A stretch of DNA of 64,000 nucleotides from Bifidobacterium boum (lineage in GTDB: Bacteria > Actinomycetota > Actinomycetes > Actinomycetales > Bifidobacteriaceae), in contig NZ_JGYQ01000006.1 in assembly GCF_000741535.1 (NCBI RefSeq), positions 1 to 64,000 on the forward strand, given 5' to 3'. The position numbers and the translations under genes were made by a program. The notes under the pieces are model-generated. The model had not been told where the DNA came from, made no database searches, and saw only the letters and a list, made by a program, of their open reading frames with translations. How positions within the stretch are numbered: the stretch's first letter is position 1; each line of letters begins with the position of its first letter. Shown piece after piece: positions 37,267 through 45,552 of this stretch.

Positions 37267-37778
37267 CAGACAACGCGCACCAGGAGTCCATACGGCTTGA
37301 GGCCGGGCAGACTGCCCCGGATTTCACACTTCCCAGCGACACGGGCGATACCGTCACCTTGTCCGCACTGCGGGGCAAGAACATCGTCCTATATTTCTAT
37401 CCGGCGGCGATGACACCCGGATGTACGACGGAAGCCTGCGATTTTCGTGACAATCTTGCACGTTTGTCAGCTCGAGGATTCACCGTGCTCGGTGTGTCGA
37501 AGGATCCGCTCGACAAGCTTGCGCGATTCCGCGAACGCGACCATCTGACGTTCCCGCTGCTGTCGGATCCCGATCTGGCAGTGCATCGCCTATACGGCGC
37601 GTACGGCGAGAAGAATCTGTATGGCAAAGTGCGTTTGGGAGTGATTCGTTCGACGTTCGTGATTGACGGCGACGGCATCATCCGTGTCGCAAAATACAAT
37701 GTGCGGGCGAAAGGGCATGTCGATTCCCTGCTGCGGGCGCTCGACAAGCTTGATGATCAGGAGTGGATGCAGCGGTAA
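37263..37778 (+). CDS. bcp: Bcp/PrxQ-type peroxiredoxin
   Basis: A 171-residue thiol peroxidase that reduces hydrogen peroxide and organic peroxides. The thioredoxin fold begins at APDFTLPSDTGDTVTLS. The peroxidatic cysteine is in MTPGCTTEACDF, with the second cysteine five residues later as in PrxQ. The ATG overlaps the jetD stop by 4 bp, so it is translated with the Wadjet operon. A defence role is possible, but simple read-through linkage is just as likely. Confidence 0.93.
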   Translation: MTDNAHQESIRLEAGQTAPDFTLPSDTGDTVTLSALRGKNIVLYFYPAAMTPGCTTEACDFRDNLARLSARGFTVLGVSKDPLDKLARFRERDHLTFPLLSDPDLAVHRLYGAYGEKNLYGKVRLGVIRSTFVIDGDGIIRVAKYNVRAKGHVDSLLRALDKLDDQEWMQR

Positions 37779-37831
37779 CGCGTGGTGGGGGCGCCAGAAC
37801 GCCTTGGACGTCGGAATCAGGGTGCTGGGTA

Positions 37832-38458
37832 TCACGCCCAGTGGAAAAGCGAAACCCCGCAGCGTGAACGGCAGTAGGCGTTCCCCAGCCATGTGTGCCG
37901 CGAGTTCGGCCACACCGCTCCCAGTCTCGGGGCATTCTGGCTCATCCAGATGCTGGGGGCGCGGCCGTCGGCGCTGCGAGAGCCGAGCAGGTTAAAGCCG
38001 TTCTTCTCCACCAGCCAATCGGGATGCTGGGTGGCGATGGCGAGCCCCTCTTCAAGCGTGAGCGGCAGACGCTCGTCGGAGTCGATGAGTTTGCGCGCGA
38101 CATCCGGCTCACGATTGATGTATGCGGTGCCCGTATGCGGGTCGATGACCAGGTAGAACGGGCCTTCCGGCGGCTCGAAACCGTCTTGCGGCAGGAAACT
38201 GGCGATATCTCGCGGCGGCATGGTCGTGAAACCGGCCATGCGGTTGATACTGGTTCGCGCGATCAGGGATTCCGGGGAAACCAATTCACGCGTAGGTACG
38301 AGCAGAATATTCGAGCCGAGATCACTGTCTTCGAGCGCGCTGATGAGCGGACGTGCGAGGGCGCGGAATGCCTCGGCGCTCATATCAGCCACATCAGGGT
38401 AGCCAAGCGCGACAATGCGGTCGAGCTGCTTCAATGCTTCCTGCGATGCGATGGACAT
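37832..38458 (-). CDS. DUF5701 family protein
   Basis: A 208-residue soluble protein of a family found in Actinobacteria, function unknown. It has a helical N-terminal half and a conserved C-terminal half with GPFYLVIDPHTGTAYINREP, LTLEEGLAIATQHPDWL and GLGSR-like/WMSQNAPRLG/HTWLGNAYCRSRCG blocks. Start 38458 follows GGGAGGT closely; the frame stays open upstream through the repeat region to 38761, but that is probably not coding. It converges on bcp with 53 bp between. Confidence 0.75.
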   Translation of the reverse strand: MSIASQEALKQLDRIVALGYPDVADMSAEAFRALARPLISALEDSDLGSNILLVPTRELVSPESLIARTSINRMAGFTTMPPRDIASFLPQDGFEPPEGPFYLVIDPHTGTAYINREPDVARKLIDSDERLPLTLEEGLAIATQHPDWLVEKNGFNLLGSRSADGRAPSIWMSQNAPRLGAVWPNSRHTWLGNAYCRSRCGVSLFHWA

Positions 38459-38987
38459 ACCTCCCAGTGTAGGACATTCGTATGAAGGGCGACGAATCGT
38501 ATGCCGGCGGCGGGCCAACGACCATCGTCGCCGCCGGGAATCAGCCGATACCCCCCGCAACCCACGATTCCTGCCCAGCGATCCACAGATACCCCGGCAT
38601 CCGCCACAACCCGATGCAACAGGCACTGCATCCGGCACTCCCCGCACACCCCAACCCCCGGCAACCCACAGATACCCACCCAATTCCCTCTCCCCGCACG
38701 ACAGCACCGTCAACCCCCACCAACCGGCGCCGCAACCCGCACAACCTGACACAACAGGCACTGCATCTGACGATTCCTATGGCCCCGACCCACGGCAACC
38801 CACAGATACACCCGTAACCCGCGATTCCCGCCAACCGGCACACCAGCGACCCGCAAATACCCCGGCATCCTCCACAACCCGGCACAACCGGCACGATATC
38901 TGACACCCCTGCAACCATCCCCGTACAGGAACACGGAACTCGTGCGATATCTCTAGCCGCCTTCCGATGCGACACACCCATATCAAT
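38459..38987. other. Gene-free region with a degenerate tandem repeat array
   Basis: About 530 bp, strongly G-poor on the plus strand. Most of it (38530-38905) is the ~134-bp repeat described below. Several frames stay open through it only because stops are rare in such sequence. Confidence 0.6.
38530..38905. repeat. Degenerate ~134-bp tandem repeat, array A
   Basis: Matched blocks recur at a fixed period: CAACAGGCACTGCATC at 38617 and 38752 (135 bp), GGCAACCCACAGATAC at 38660 and 38794 (134 bp), and CGGCATCCKCCACAACCCG at 38595 and 38862 (267 bp, two periods). Inside a unit, GATAC motifs are 83 bp apart (38588 and 38671). Roughly 2.7 copies are present. Confidence 0.75.
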
Positions 38988-39015
38988 TTGCATGTCTCAT
39001 GGTTCGTGATATCCT
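38988..39015 (+). promoter_or_regulatory. Promoter of tRNA-Ser
   Basis: TTGCAT and TATCCT with a 16-nt spacer, about 47 bp before the tRNA. Confidence 0.55.
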
Positions 39016-39061
39016 ATTCGAGTTGCCCGGTTACGCACACAAATGCGTTTCCACAAGCAAT

Positions 39062-39149
39062 GGAGGATTCGCCTAGTGGTCTATGGCGCACGCTTGGAAA
39101 GCGTGTTGGTGTAACAGCCTCACGAGTTCGAATCTCGTATCCTCCGCCA
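39062..39149 (+). tRNA. tRNA-Ser (GGA)
   Basis: An 88-nt class II tRNA. The acceptor stem is GGAGGAT/ATCCTCC with discriminator G and an encoded CCA. The anticodon loop TTGGAAA between ACGC-type stems gives anticodon GGA. The long variable arm (GTTGGTGTAACAGCC) and the T-loop TTCGAAT are present. Confidence 0.95.
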
Positions 39150-39153
39150 GACA

Positions 39154-39190
39154 CCCCGGATGCCAAGCATTGCAAGGCATCCGGGGTTTT
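39154..39190 (+). terminator. Rho-independent terminator of tRNA-Ser
   Basis: CCCCGGATGCC pairs perfectly with GGCATCCGGGG and is followed by TTTT, 4 bp after the CCA end. Confidence 0.88.
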
Positions 39191-39296
39191 CCATAAAATG
39201 CGAAATGGGCACTGGATATGGTCCTGCCCCGCCGGCAGACCGCTGGCTCCCGGGATTCCGGGTCTCAGTGCGGATTATGCTCTTGCAGTAAGGACC

Positions 39297-39334
39297 TTTC
39301 CGCCATCATGCGTCATGACACATGATGGCGGAAA
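39297..39334. terminator. Perfect palindrome, probable terminator
   Basis: TTTCCGCCATCATG and CATGATGGCGGAAA form a 14-bp stem with a 10-nt loop, 26 bp past the stop of the minus-strand membrane protein gene. There is no T-run. Confidence 0.55.
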
Positions 39335-39360
39335 TCGACACCCAACTGCCTTACCCGGCA

Positions 39361-41211
39361 TCAACCGCGCCCGGCAGCGCATCCGAAACGATACAGCGCC
39401 CAACCGTTCCCATACCGGCTCAAATCCCGCACTTTGACGAGCGTACCGCGCTTCTCGTAGTGCGCGATCAGTCCTTCATCGTGGAACGGGTCGAACTGCT
39501 GGCGGAATGTGAACATCTGTAGGCTCGGCGCTTGAGGGCCCATCGTCAGGAAATACGTGGGCGTGCCGTTGCCACCCAACGGGCACACGGTGTCCAACAA
39601 TCGACGGTCATCCCCCGAAGCGAATGACAACTCGGTCTGCTCGAATTTCGCACCATGCTTCTCTTTCATCGGATTGTAAATCGGGTACAGCATGTTGGCT
39701 CCGTACAGGCTCACCGCGTACATCGAGCCGTTCAACGGGTCGGAAACAATGACCGCGCGCGTACCGGTCACCTTCACTACTTCAGCGAGCGCTTGGTATT
39801 TGCTGGATGTCAGCTGCTCGTCCGGCTGTTCATCGGTCAACTGCACGTTGTGGTAGACCGATTGCGCCAGCGCAGCCCGTTCCGTATTCCCGAACTGGCA
39901 TGCGACGACAAGCGCAGCCAACACAATCACTACGATGCTTTGCCGTGCCACGCGCGTCAGACGCGGCATCAGCCCGTCATCGCCCGCGACCGCGCATGCG
40001 GCGAACACGAGCAGCGGAATCACGCCGAACGGGATCATGCTCAACGGTCGGGTTTCAGCGCGATACCAAACCGCGGCGACGATATTGGGGAACCAGCCGG
40101 TCAGTGAGGTCGAGCACACGAATAGCAGCATGAGCAACAGCCATGCGGCAATCAGCGCAATCGCATCCCGGCGGGCGTTGCGGTATGCTGCGGGCGGGCG
40201 AACGATGACACACACCACGATTATCAGCGCAAGCACGGTTACGCCCACCATCAGCCATCCTGCCGGCCCGGAGATGTTGTCCGTCATGAAGATACGGAGC
40301 GCTTCCGGCACGCTGCGTGACGGGACGAACGTGTGGAACCATGATGCCGGATTGCCGTACCGCTTGGACTGGTAGGAGCCGCGCATGTACGCGAACAAGG
40401 CCACCGCCCCGCACACGACCACGCCGGCGAGCGCCGCGATGACTTTCCACGGCATGCGCAGCACGATGAACGGCACCATGAGCAGCAGCCAGGAGAACAC
40501 GATGCGCGGGTGGGCGAATACACACAGCCCTCCTACGGCGATGAAACCGAGGATCCACGGCCATACACGCGCCTGTGGCGCTGCAGGCCGTATCGTCTTG
40601 TCATCCTCGTCATCTGTCGTATCCCCTGACTTGCGCCGCTGCCAGCTGCCGGTCAAGGCGTCGCACAACCGCAACGTGACGTACAGCCAGTACGGGAGCA
40701 GCGTGGTCGCCAGTCCGTAGGCGTATAGCGGTCCACGGGCGAGCATCAGGAACGGGTGGCTTGCGGACGATACGGACAGCACCGGCACGATAATCGCCAT
40801 CGAGCACGAGAACGGCCGCCAATCGGACTTGTCCACCAATCGCGTCCAATATGTGGACAGCATGAGGACGCCGGCCGGCCATACGATACCCGAAGTCGCC
40901 AGCCACACGATGTTCACCGCCGTGAACACGGACATCTGCGCCCCGAATACCGACGCCACCTGCACCAATCCGGCCGCAAGCATATGGAACAGCGGTGGGT
41001 AATACGCGTCATTCGGCCACAAGTGCGTCGTCGCGCCAAGTCCCTCCCCCAAAATCCGGCGGACGAAATAGTAATGCGCTGGGGCGTCAATCTGCTGCAA
41101 CGGATAATGCCAGATCATCGACGTGTGCGGGAACCACCCCATCACTACGCCGAACGCAATACCCACCCCGATTATCGAGCACAACGGCAACATCCACCGA
41201 GCATATTTCAC
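39361..41211 (-). CDS. Large polytopic membrane protein (DUF6541/GT-C-like)
   Basis: A 616-residue protein with about ten or more membrane helices and a C-terminal extracellular domain of about 170 residues. The early loop DAPAHYYFVRRILGEGL followed by YYPPLFHMLAAG resembles actinobacterial GT-C-like or DUF6541 membrane proteins, thought to act in cell-envelope glycan assembly. I see no confirmed catalytic motif. The start is GTG 41211 with a weak AGGATAAGATGGG upstream. It is divergent from the FtsX-like permease gene with 189 bp between. Confidence 0.75.
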   Translation of the reverse strand: MKYARWMLPLCSIIGVGIAFGVVMGWFPHTSMIWHYPLQQIDAPAHYYFVRRILGEGLGATTHLWPNDAYYPPLFHMLAAGLVQVASVFGAQMSVFTAVNIVWLATSGIVWPAGVLMLSTYWTRLVDKSDWRPFSCSMAIIVPVLSVSSASHPFLMLARGPLYAYGLATTLLPYWLYVTLRLCDALTGSWQRRKSGDTTDDEDDKTIRPAAPQARVWPWILGFIAVGGLCVFAHPRIVFSWLLLMVPFIVLRMPWKVIAALAGVVVCGAVALFAYMRGSYQSKRYGNPASWFHTFVPSRSVPEALRIFMTDNISGPAGWLMVGVTVLALIIVVCVIVRPPAAYRNARRDAIALIAAWLLLMLLFVCSTSLTGWFPNIVAAVWYRAETRPLSMIPFGVIPLLVFAACAVAGDDGLMPRLTRVARQSIVVIVLAALVVACQFGNTERAALAQSVYHNVQLTDEQPDEQLTSSKYQALAEVVKVTGTRAVIVSDPLNGSMYAVSLYGANMLYPIYNPMKEKHGAKFEQTELSFASGDDRRLLDTVCPLGGNGTPTYFLTMGPQAPSLQMFTFRQQFDPFHDEGLIAHYEKRGTLVKVRDLSRYGNGWALYRFGCAAGRG

Positions 41212-41400
41212 TCGCCCATCTTATCCTGACGCGTGGTATGGATCCGTCGCACGGAGACGAAATAGGCCGCGAAATCAAGCACCATCCGCCACGCGCAACT
41301 GAAACACCAACGAAGTTCCCAGCATTTAGTCAGCACCATGAACGTAGACTGACCATATATGTACGCGTCGGCGGCGATGCCGCCAGAGACTGGAGAAGCA

Positions 41401-42735
41401 ATGTTCGTTCTCAAGAACGCATGGGCAGCTCTCAAACGCCACAAGTGGCGCTCCCTGCTCACCATCATCATCGCCTTGCTCGTCACTTTCGGCACGATGT
41501 TTTCCACCGCGGTCATCCACGCAAGCGATACCGCGTACGGTTCCGGTTATGACGCCCAGCAACCGACGCTCGACCTCAAGCTCAAGCAATCCGTGCAATC
41601 CACATACGATGGCGCCGATTCCAGCTGGAGCAAGCATTATCTGACGTGGACGAAGTACTCCACGTACGCGAGCGCCGCGCAGAGCGCAAACCTCACCTTC
41701 ACCTACACCTTCACGGAGGCCGTGCCGGTCCGGCAGACCGCCAAATTCAAGGCCGTAGCCGGCACCGCCGACCAGGATGCCGGCAAAACCGGCGGCGAGT
41801 TCACGCTGCGCACCTTCTACAGCAAGGAAGCGGCTGCCGCCAACGCTCAAGGCGCGTTCACCATCGTCAAGGGCAAGAACATCTCGTATTCCACGTCCAG
41901 CACGGATTCGACTTCGGCGCTGATCTCCGAAACCGTTGCCAAGAAGAACAATCTCAAGGTCGGCGACACGTTCACCATCGCCAATCCGACCGATGCGAAA
42001 ACCACCGTCAAACTCAAAGTCGCCGGCATCTACCGGTATAAGGACGGCAAGGCGGCCGCATCCACGAAACTCGCGAAAGACAATCGTGACAACGCGATTT
42101 TCGTCGGCTACTACGCGTTCGCCATCAACGGGTTCGACAGCACCACCGGCAAAGGCTGGGCCATCCCCGATCTTCAAGTCACGTTCACCATGGACAGTAT
42201 GAGCGCCTATAAGAAGTTCGTGAAGCTCATCAACAAGGCGAAGCTGCCGTCCGGCTATGAGATCGTTTCGACTTCGCTTGACGCTTACGCCGCACGCATC
42301 AAGCCTTTGGGCAGGCTGGCGGAACGCTTGCGCGTCGTACGGATCGTACTGCTGGCGGTCGGCGGCCTGCTGCTCATCGTGCTGGTGGCGCTAAGTTTGG
42401 TCGGCCGCCGCGGCGAAATCGCCACAGCCATGCTGGTCGGCGTGTCCAAGACACGTATCGCTTGGCAGTTCATGCTCGAAGTGCTGATACCCACGGTCTG
42501 CGGTTTCGCGATCGGCGCGTTGGCCGGCGGGTTCGGCACCAAGCCGCTCGCGCATTGGGCGGCCGGCGGCTATGACGTCGCAATGTCCGCCAGCCTGGTG
42601 TGGCAGACCATCGGCTACGGCCTGCTCGCCTGCCTGGTGTTGGCGTTCATTGCCATGTTCCGTGTCGTCGCCGTACGCAAAATCTCGGTGTTTGAGCCGC
42701 GAGCCACCACTGAAGCCAAGGAGGAATCCAAGTGA
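41401..42735 (+). CDS. FtsX/MacB-like ABC transporter permease
   Basis: A 444-residue membrane protein with the MacB layout: one N-terminal helix (LLTIIIALLVTFGTMFS), a large extracellular domain (about residues 38-300), then three helices (near IVLLAVGGLLLIVLVAL, LEVLIPTVCGFAIGAL and IGYGLLACLVLAFIAMF). Such permeases transmit ATPase motion to extracellular partners rather than move solutes through a channel. The start at 41401 follows GGAGAAG; the ATG at 41359 lacks a site. It is translationally coupled to the downstream ABC protein. Confidence 0.87.
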   Translation: MFVLKNAWAALKRHKWRSLLTIIIALLVTFGTMFSTAVIHASDTAYGSGYDAQQPTLDLKLKQSVQSTYDGADSSWSKHYLTWTKYSTYASAAQSANLTFTYTFTEAVPVRQTAKFKAVAGTADQDAGKTGGEFTLRTFYSKEAAAANAQGAFTIVKGKNISYSTSSTDSTSALISETVAKKNNLKVGDTFTIANPTDAKTTVKLKVAGIYRYKDGKAAASTKLAKDNRDNAIFVGYYAFAINGFDSTTGKGWAIPDLQVTFTMDSMSAYKKFVKLINKAKLPSGYEIVSTSLDAYAARIKPLGRLAERLRVVRIVLLAVGGLLLIVLVALSLVGRRGEIATAMLVGVSKTRIAWQFMLEVLIPTVCGFAIGALAGGFGTKPLAHWAAGGYDVAMSASLVWQTIGYGLLACLVLAFIAMFRVVAVRKISVFEPRATTEAKEESK

Positions 42736-43664
42736 GCGAAAAGAACGAGACCACTCAAGCCGACGAATCCGTGGACAGCGTGGAGTTCAGTGTCGTCATT
42801 GATGACATTGACGCTGACACCGCCGCCGCAAAGGCCGACGATACTGCGGCCACGCCCGCAGATACACCCGACCACGAGGTCGCCCACGCCGATGCCGCAA
42901 CCAGCACGTCGTCACGTATCGACCGGGAGTTGCGCGGCCGCCGTCATGTCGCCCTGAAAGCATATCCTGCGTTCGCGTTCAACAACATCATCCTGAAAAA
43001 CCGCAAAACCGGACGCAACGTGCTCGACAACATCAGTTTCGACTGCTATAACGGCCGCACGGTCGCGATCATGGTCGACCCGGAGGACCCTGAACAGCGG
43101 GTCGGTTTCATGGCCGTCGCGTCAGGCATGCTGTACCCCACCAGCGGCAGGGTCATGCTGAAAAGCAATGATCTGGCGTCCTTCGACCCGTCTGAGGCGC
43201 GCGCCCACCGGCTCGGCGTCGTACCGCAACAGTATGCGATCCGCGACGATTTAGACGCTATCGGCAATCTCGTGTACACGATGGACGCCTCCGGACGCAA
43301 CTTCCTGCGCTCCAAAGTCGATATCGCCCGCGATCTGCTTGACCAGACCGGGTTCGGCGACGGTAGCGAGCAGGCTGTGGAAAACTATGAGGCGCTCGTG
43401 CACACGCCCGCCGGCAAGCTGCGGGAAATTGACCGGAGACGATTGGCGATTGCACGGGCGATCTGCTGCGAAGCACAAATCCTGCTGCTTGACGAGCCGA
43501 CCGGAGGGCTTGAAGCGGGTGATGCTTCATCTATCCTCACGCTGCTGACCCAGCTCGCCCGGCCGAACCGCAAGACCGCAGATACCGGGCGTTGCGTAAT
43601 CATCGTCACTGACAGCGAGGATGTCGCCGACAGGTGCGATGACGTGTTCGCCTTGTATGACTAA
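42732..43664 (+). CDS. ABC-type ATPase-like protein with a degenerate Walker A
   Basis: A 310-residue protein. The first ~70 residues are acidic, Ala/Asp-rich and likely disordered. The ABC domain follows: NILDN-like VLDNISFDCYNGRTVAIM, then VDPEDPEQRVGFM where the P-loop GxxGxGKST should be, a Q-loop-like GVVPQQYAI, LREIDRRRLAIARAI in place of LSGGQ, and an intact Walker B LLLDEPTGGLEAGD. The P-loop lysine is missing, so ATP turnover is doubtful. GTG 42732 overlaps the permease stop and follows AAGGAGG. The pair forms an operon closed by the hairpin at 43683. Confidence 0.85.
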   Translation: MSEKNETTQADESVDSVEFSVVIDDIDADTAAAKADDTAATPADTPDHEVAHADAATSTSSRIDRELRGRRHVALKAYPAFAFNNIILKNRKTGRNVLDNISFDCYNGRTVAIMVDPEDPEQRVGFMAVASGMLYPTSGRVMLKSNDLASFDPSEARAHRLGVVPQQYAIRDDLDAIGNLVYTMDASGRNFLRSKVDIARDLLDQTGFGDGSEQAVENYEALVHTPAGKLREIDRRRLAIARAICCEAQILLLDEPTGGLEAGDASSILTLLTQLARPNRKTADTGRCVIIVTDSEDVADRCDDVFALYD

Positions 43665-43682
43665 TCGGTTTCCCGCCGATAG

Positions 43683-43731
43683 CGAGTGGAGGCCTGCACC
43701 CCGGTAATTCGAGGGCGCAGGCCTCCACTCG
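43683..43731. terminator. Bidirectional terminator hairpin
   Basis: CGAGTGGAGGCCTGC pairs perfectly with GCAGGCCTCCACTCG. It lies between the convergent ABC-like and HD-domain genes. Confidence 0.8.
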
Positions 43732-43755
43732 TATTTCGCGCCGGTTTGCGATCGC

Positions 43756-44490
43756 TCACACCACACGCTGATGGAACCGTTCGGCAAGCGCCGGAATGTC
43801 AGGCTCGCCGTATTTGCCGACCAGGTCAAGCCAGGCACGGCGGTTCTCCTCGCCGAAGCGGGCCGCCTTGTTCGCATACGATTGTGCGGTGAGGAACTTC
43901 GGGGGCACGGACTTGCTGTTGTACTTGTCAGCTACCATAACCACCTCCTGTTCGAGGTTGACCGGCACGTAATCCGCCGGCGGCAAGGGCAGCCCCTGAC
44001 GGATCACCTCGTCCTTCGTCAATCCCACACCGGTATGGTTGCGCGCGAACTGGGCGATGGACTCGTCCACACCCTCATCCAGCAGATACCGATAGCCGAG
44101 CAGACCGTGCTCGATGTAGCGCGGTCCGTCGAATTTCAAGGGTTCACCATCGGATCCGTCGTGCTTAAGCACACGGTACGTGCCGATGTCGTGCAGCAAT
44201 CCGCCAATCACTACCAGATTCTCGTCCAGGAGCCTCGGCGGGATTTCGCCGCCGGTGATGCCGTCAGAGGGGGCGGCCTGCGACGGGTCGGGGCGACCGG
44301 ACGCGTCCGTCGGTAGCGTGCAGCGCCGCACGAACAGCGCGTTCTGGTGCCTCACGATTTCGCGAGCGATAGTCGCCACGATGACGCAATGCGTGTGAAT
44401 CAGATCGTATGCGGCCTGCGACGGCGCGATGTTCCTGTGCAGCTCATCGACTTGGGCCAGTGTCGGAATATATCCACTCATACCGTCCAT
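43756..44490 (-). CDS. HD-domain phosphohydrolase-like protein
   Basis: A 244-residue protein with an HD metal-binding core: HTHC early, then LLHDIGTYRVL and YIEHGLLGYRYL. This subgroup resembles YfbR/CinA-adjacent HD proteins annotated as nucleotide or tRNA-nucleotidyl hydrolases; the substrate cannot be read from the sequence. A ~30-residue Pro/Gly-rich insert lies between the first His and the HD pair. The ribosome site is unclear; ATG 44481 is an alternative. A single gene 68 bp after the amidotransferase gene on the same strand. Confidence 0.85.
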   Translation of the reverse strand: MDGMSGYIPTLAQVDELHRNIAPSQAAYDLIHTHCVIVATIAREIVRHQNALFVRRCTLPTDASGRPDPSQAAPSDGITGGEIPPRLLDENLVVIGGLLHDIGTYRVLKHDGSDGEPLKFDGPRYIEHGLLGYRYLLDEGVDESIAQFARNHTGVGLTKDEVIRQGLPLPPADYVPVNLEQEVVMVADKYNSKSVPPKFLTAQSYANKAARFGEENRRAWLDLVGKYGEPDIPALAERFHQRVV

Positions 44491-44558
44491 TGTAGGGAGC
44501 TGTCACCCATAACCAGTCGCGAGGAAACTGCCCGCATGATCCCCGCATAAGAAGCGAA

Positions 44559-45431
44559 TCAGATGGATTCGATACGGAACTCGCCGGTACGATTCGAAGC
44601 GACGACCATCTGGTCGTTGCCCAGCTCCGTCCAACCATCAGACTCGTCCTGCGGGAATCCGGAACTGGCGACGACCACACCCTCCGCCGTGCCATCGGCG
44701 CCCAGAATCCGCCGATACCTGATCACACGATAGTCGATGGCATGCTGCTGCCAGCCATACCCCGCGTACACTTCCATGATGCGCGGCGGGACTTCGGTAC
44801 GCCCCGACGCCCGCAATACGACCAGTTGGTCATCGCTCTGGATCATGCAGTTGTAGCTAGACTTCGGATAGCTTTGCCGCAGCTCGCGCACCGCCTGGGC
44901 AACCGCCTCATCCAGCGGGAAGCCGAAACCGATGTATTCCAAAATCACAGCGAAAAACACCGCGGAATCGCTGCGCCCGCCCGTGGACAGGAACACGCTG
45001 CGATCGACGGGGAAATCATGATTCTCGATGATATTGCGGCCATAATCATCGGAAATATCGCCATTGTGAGCGAAACTCAACCCGTTCGCGAAGAATGGCT
45101 GTTGGTTCTCCAAAATCAGCGGCAAATGCGAGCTGGCGAGACGGAAATGCCATAACGCACCACGGGCCGGCTGCACGGCAAGCTCGTCAAACACCGGGTC
45201 ATGCAACGCCGGCGTAGTGGACTTGTACAGGCGCGTGCCGGTTTCCGGCGACGGCGCACCGCCATCGCGACGGTACGGAGGCTCCTGGGGGGTGCACAGC
45301 GAAGCGGTGCCCCAACCGTCATTGTGGACCATGCTCATCGCACGAAAATCCTTGACAGTCTGCTCGCCACCCAGCACATCTTGTAAGCTGCGGTTGATTC
45401 CCGCAGTCGCATAACCCAGTAACCTGCACAT
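44559..45431 (-). CDS. Class II glutamine amidotransferase
   Basis: A 290-residue Ntn-hydrolase. The start at 45431 is chosen because it places Cys at position 2 (MCRLLGYATAG), the nucleophile exposed when Met is removed; the longer frame from 45461 would hide it. MVHNDGWGTAS, FRLASSHLPL and LSFAHNGDISD are the glutamine-binding and oxyanion blocks. Relatives include YafJ and EgtC-type proteins. The acceptor substrate is unknown, and no synthase partner gene is adjacent. Confidence 0.9.
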   Translation of the reverse strand: MCRLLGYATAGINRSLQDVLGGEQTVKDFRAMSMVHNDGWGTASLCTPQEPPYRRDGGAPSPETGTRLYKSTTPALHDPVFDELAVQPARGALWHFRLASSHLPLILENQQPFFANGLSFAHNGDISDDYGRNIIENHDFPVDRSVFLSTGGRSDSAVFFAVILEYIGFGFPLDEAVAQAVRELRQSYPKSSYNCMIQSDDQLVVLRASGRTEVPPRIMEVYAGYGWQQHAIDYRVIRYRRILGADGTAEGVVVASSGFPQDESDGWTELGNDQMVVASNRTGEFRIESI

Positions 45432-45495
45432 AATCATCCACTCTAGCGGGCGGTGGGACACCGTTGATGCGTGTGGCTATAGAGGCTGGTTATAT

Positions 45496-45534
45496 CAAGG
45501 CCGCCCGCTCCTGCAGGAGGAACGGGCGGCCTTG
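45496..45534 (-). terminator. Terminator of kup
   Basis: CAAGGCCGCCCG pairs perfectly with CGGGCGGCCTTG over a 15-nt loop, 19 bp past the kup stop. The T-run is weak. Confidence 0.65.
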
Positions 45535-45552
45535 GGCGTACGGCATCAGCGG

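Noticed and set aside
38415-38993. Several open frames on both strands through repeat array A, including an N-terminal extension of the DUF5701 gene.
   Set aside because: Open in many frames at once because the sequence is GC-rich and repetitive; the DUF5701 start at 38458 has its own ribosome site and family-like N-terminus.
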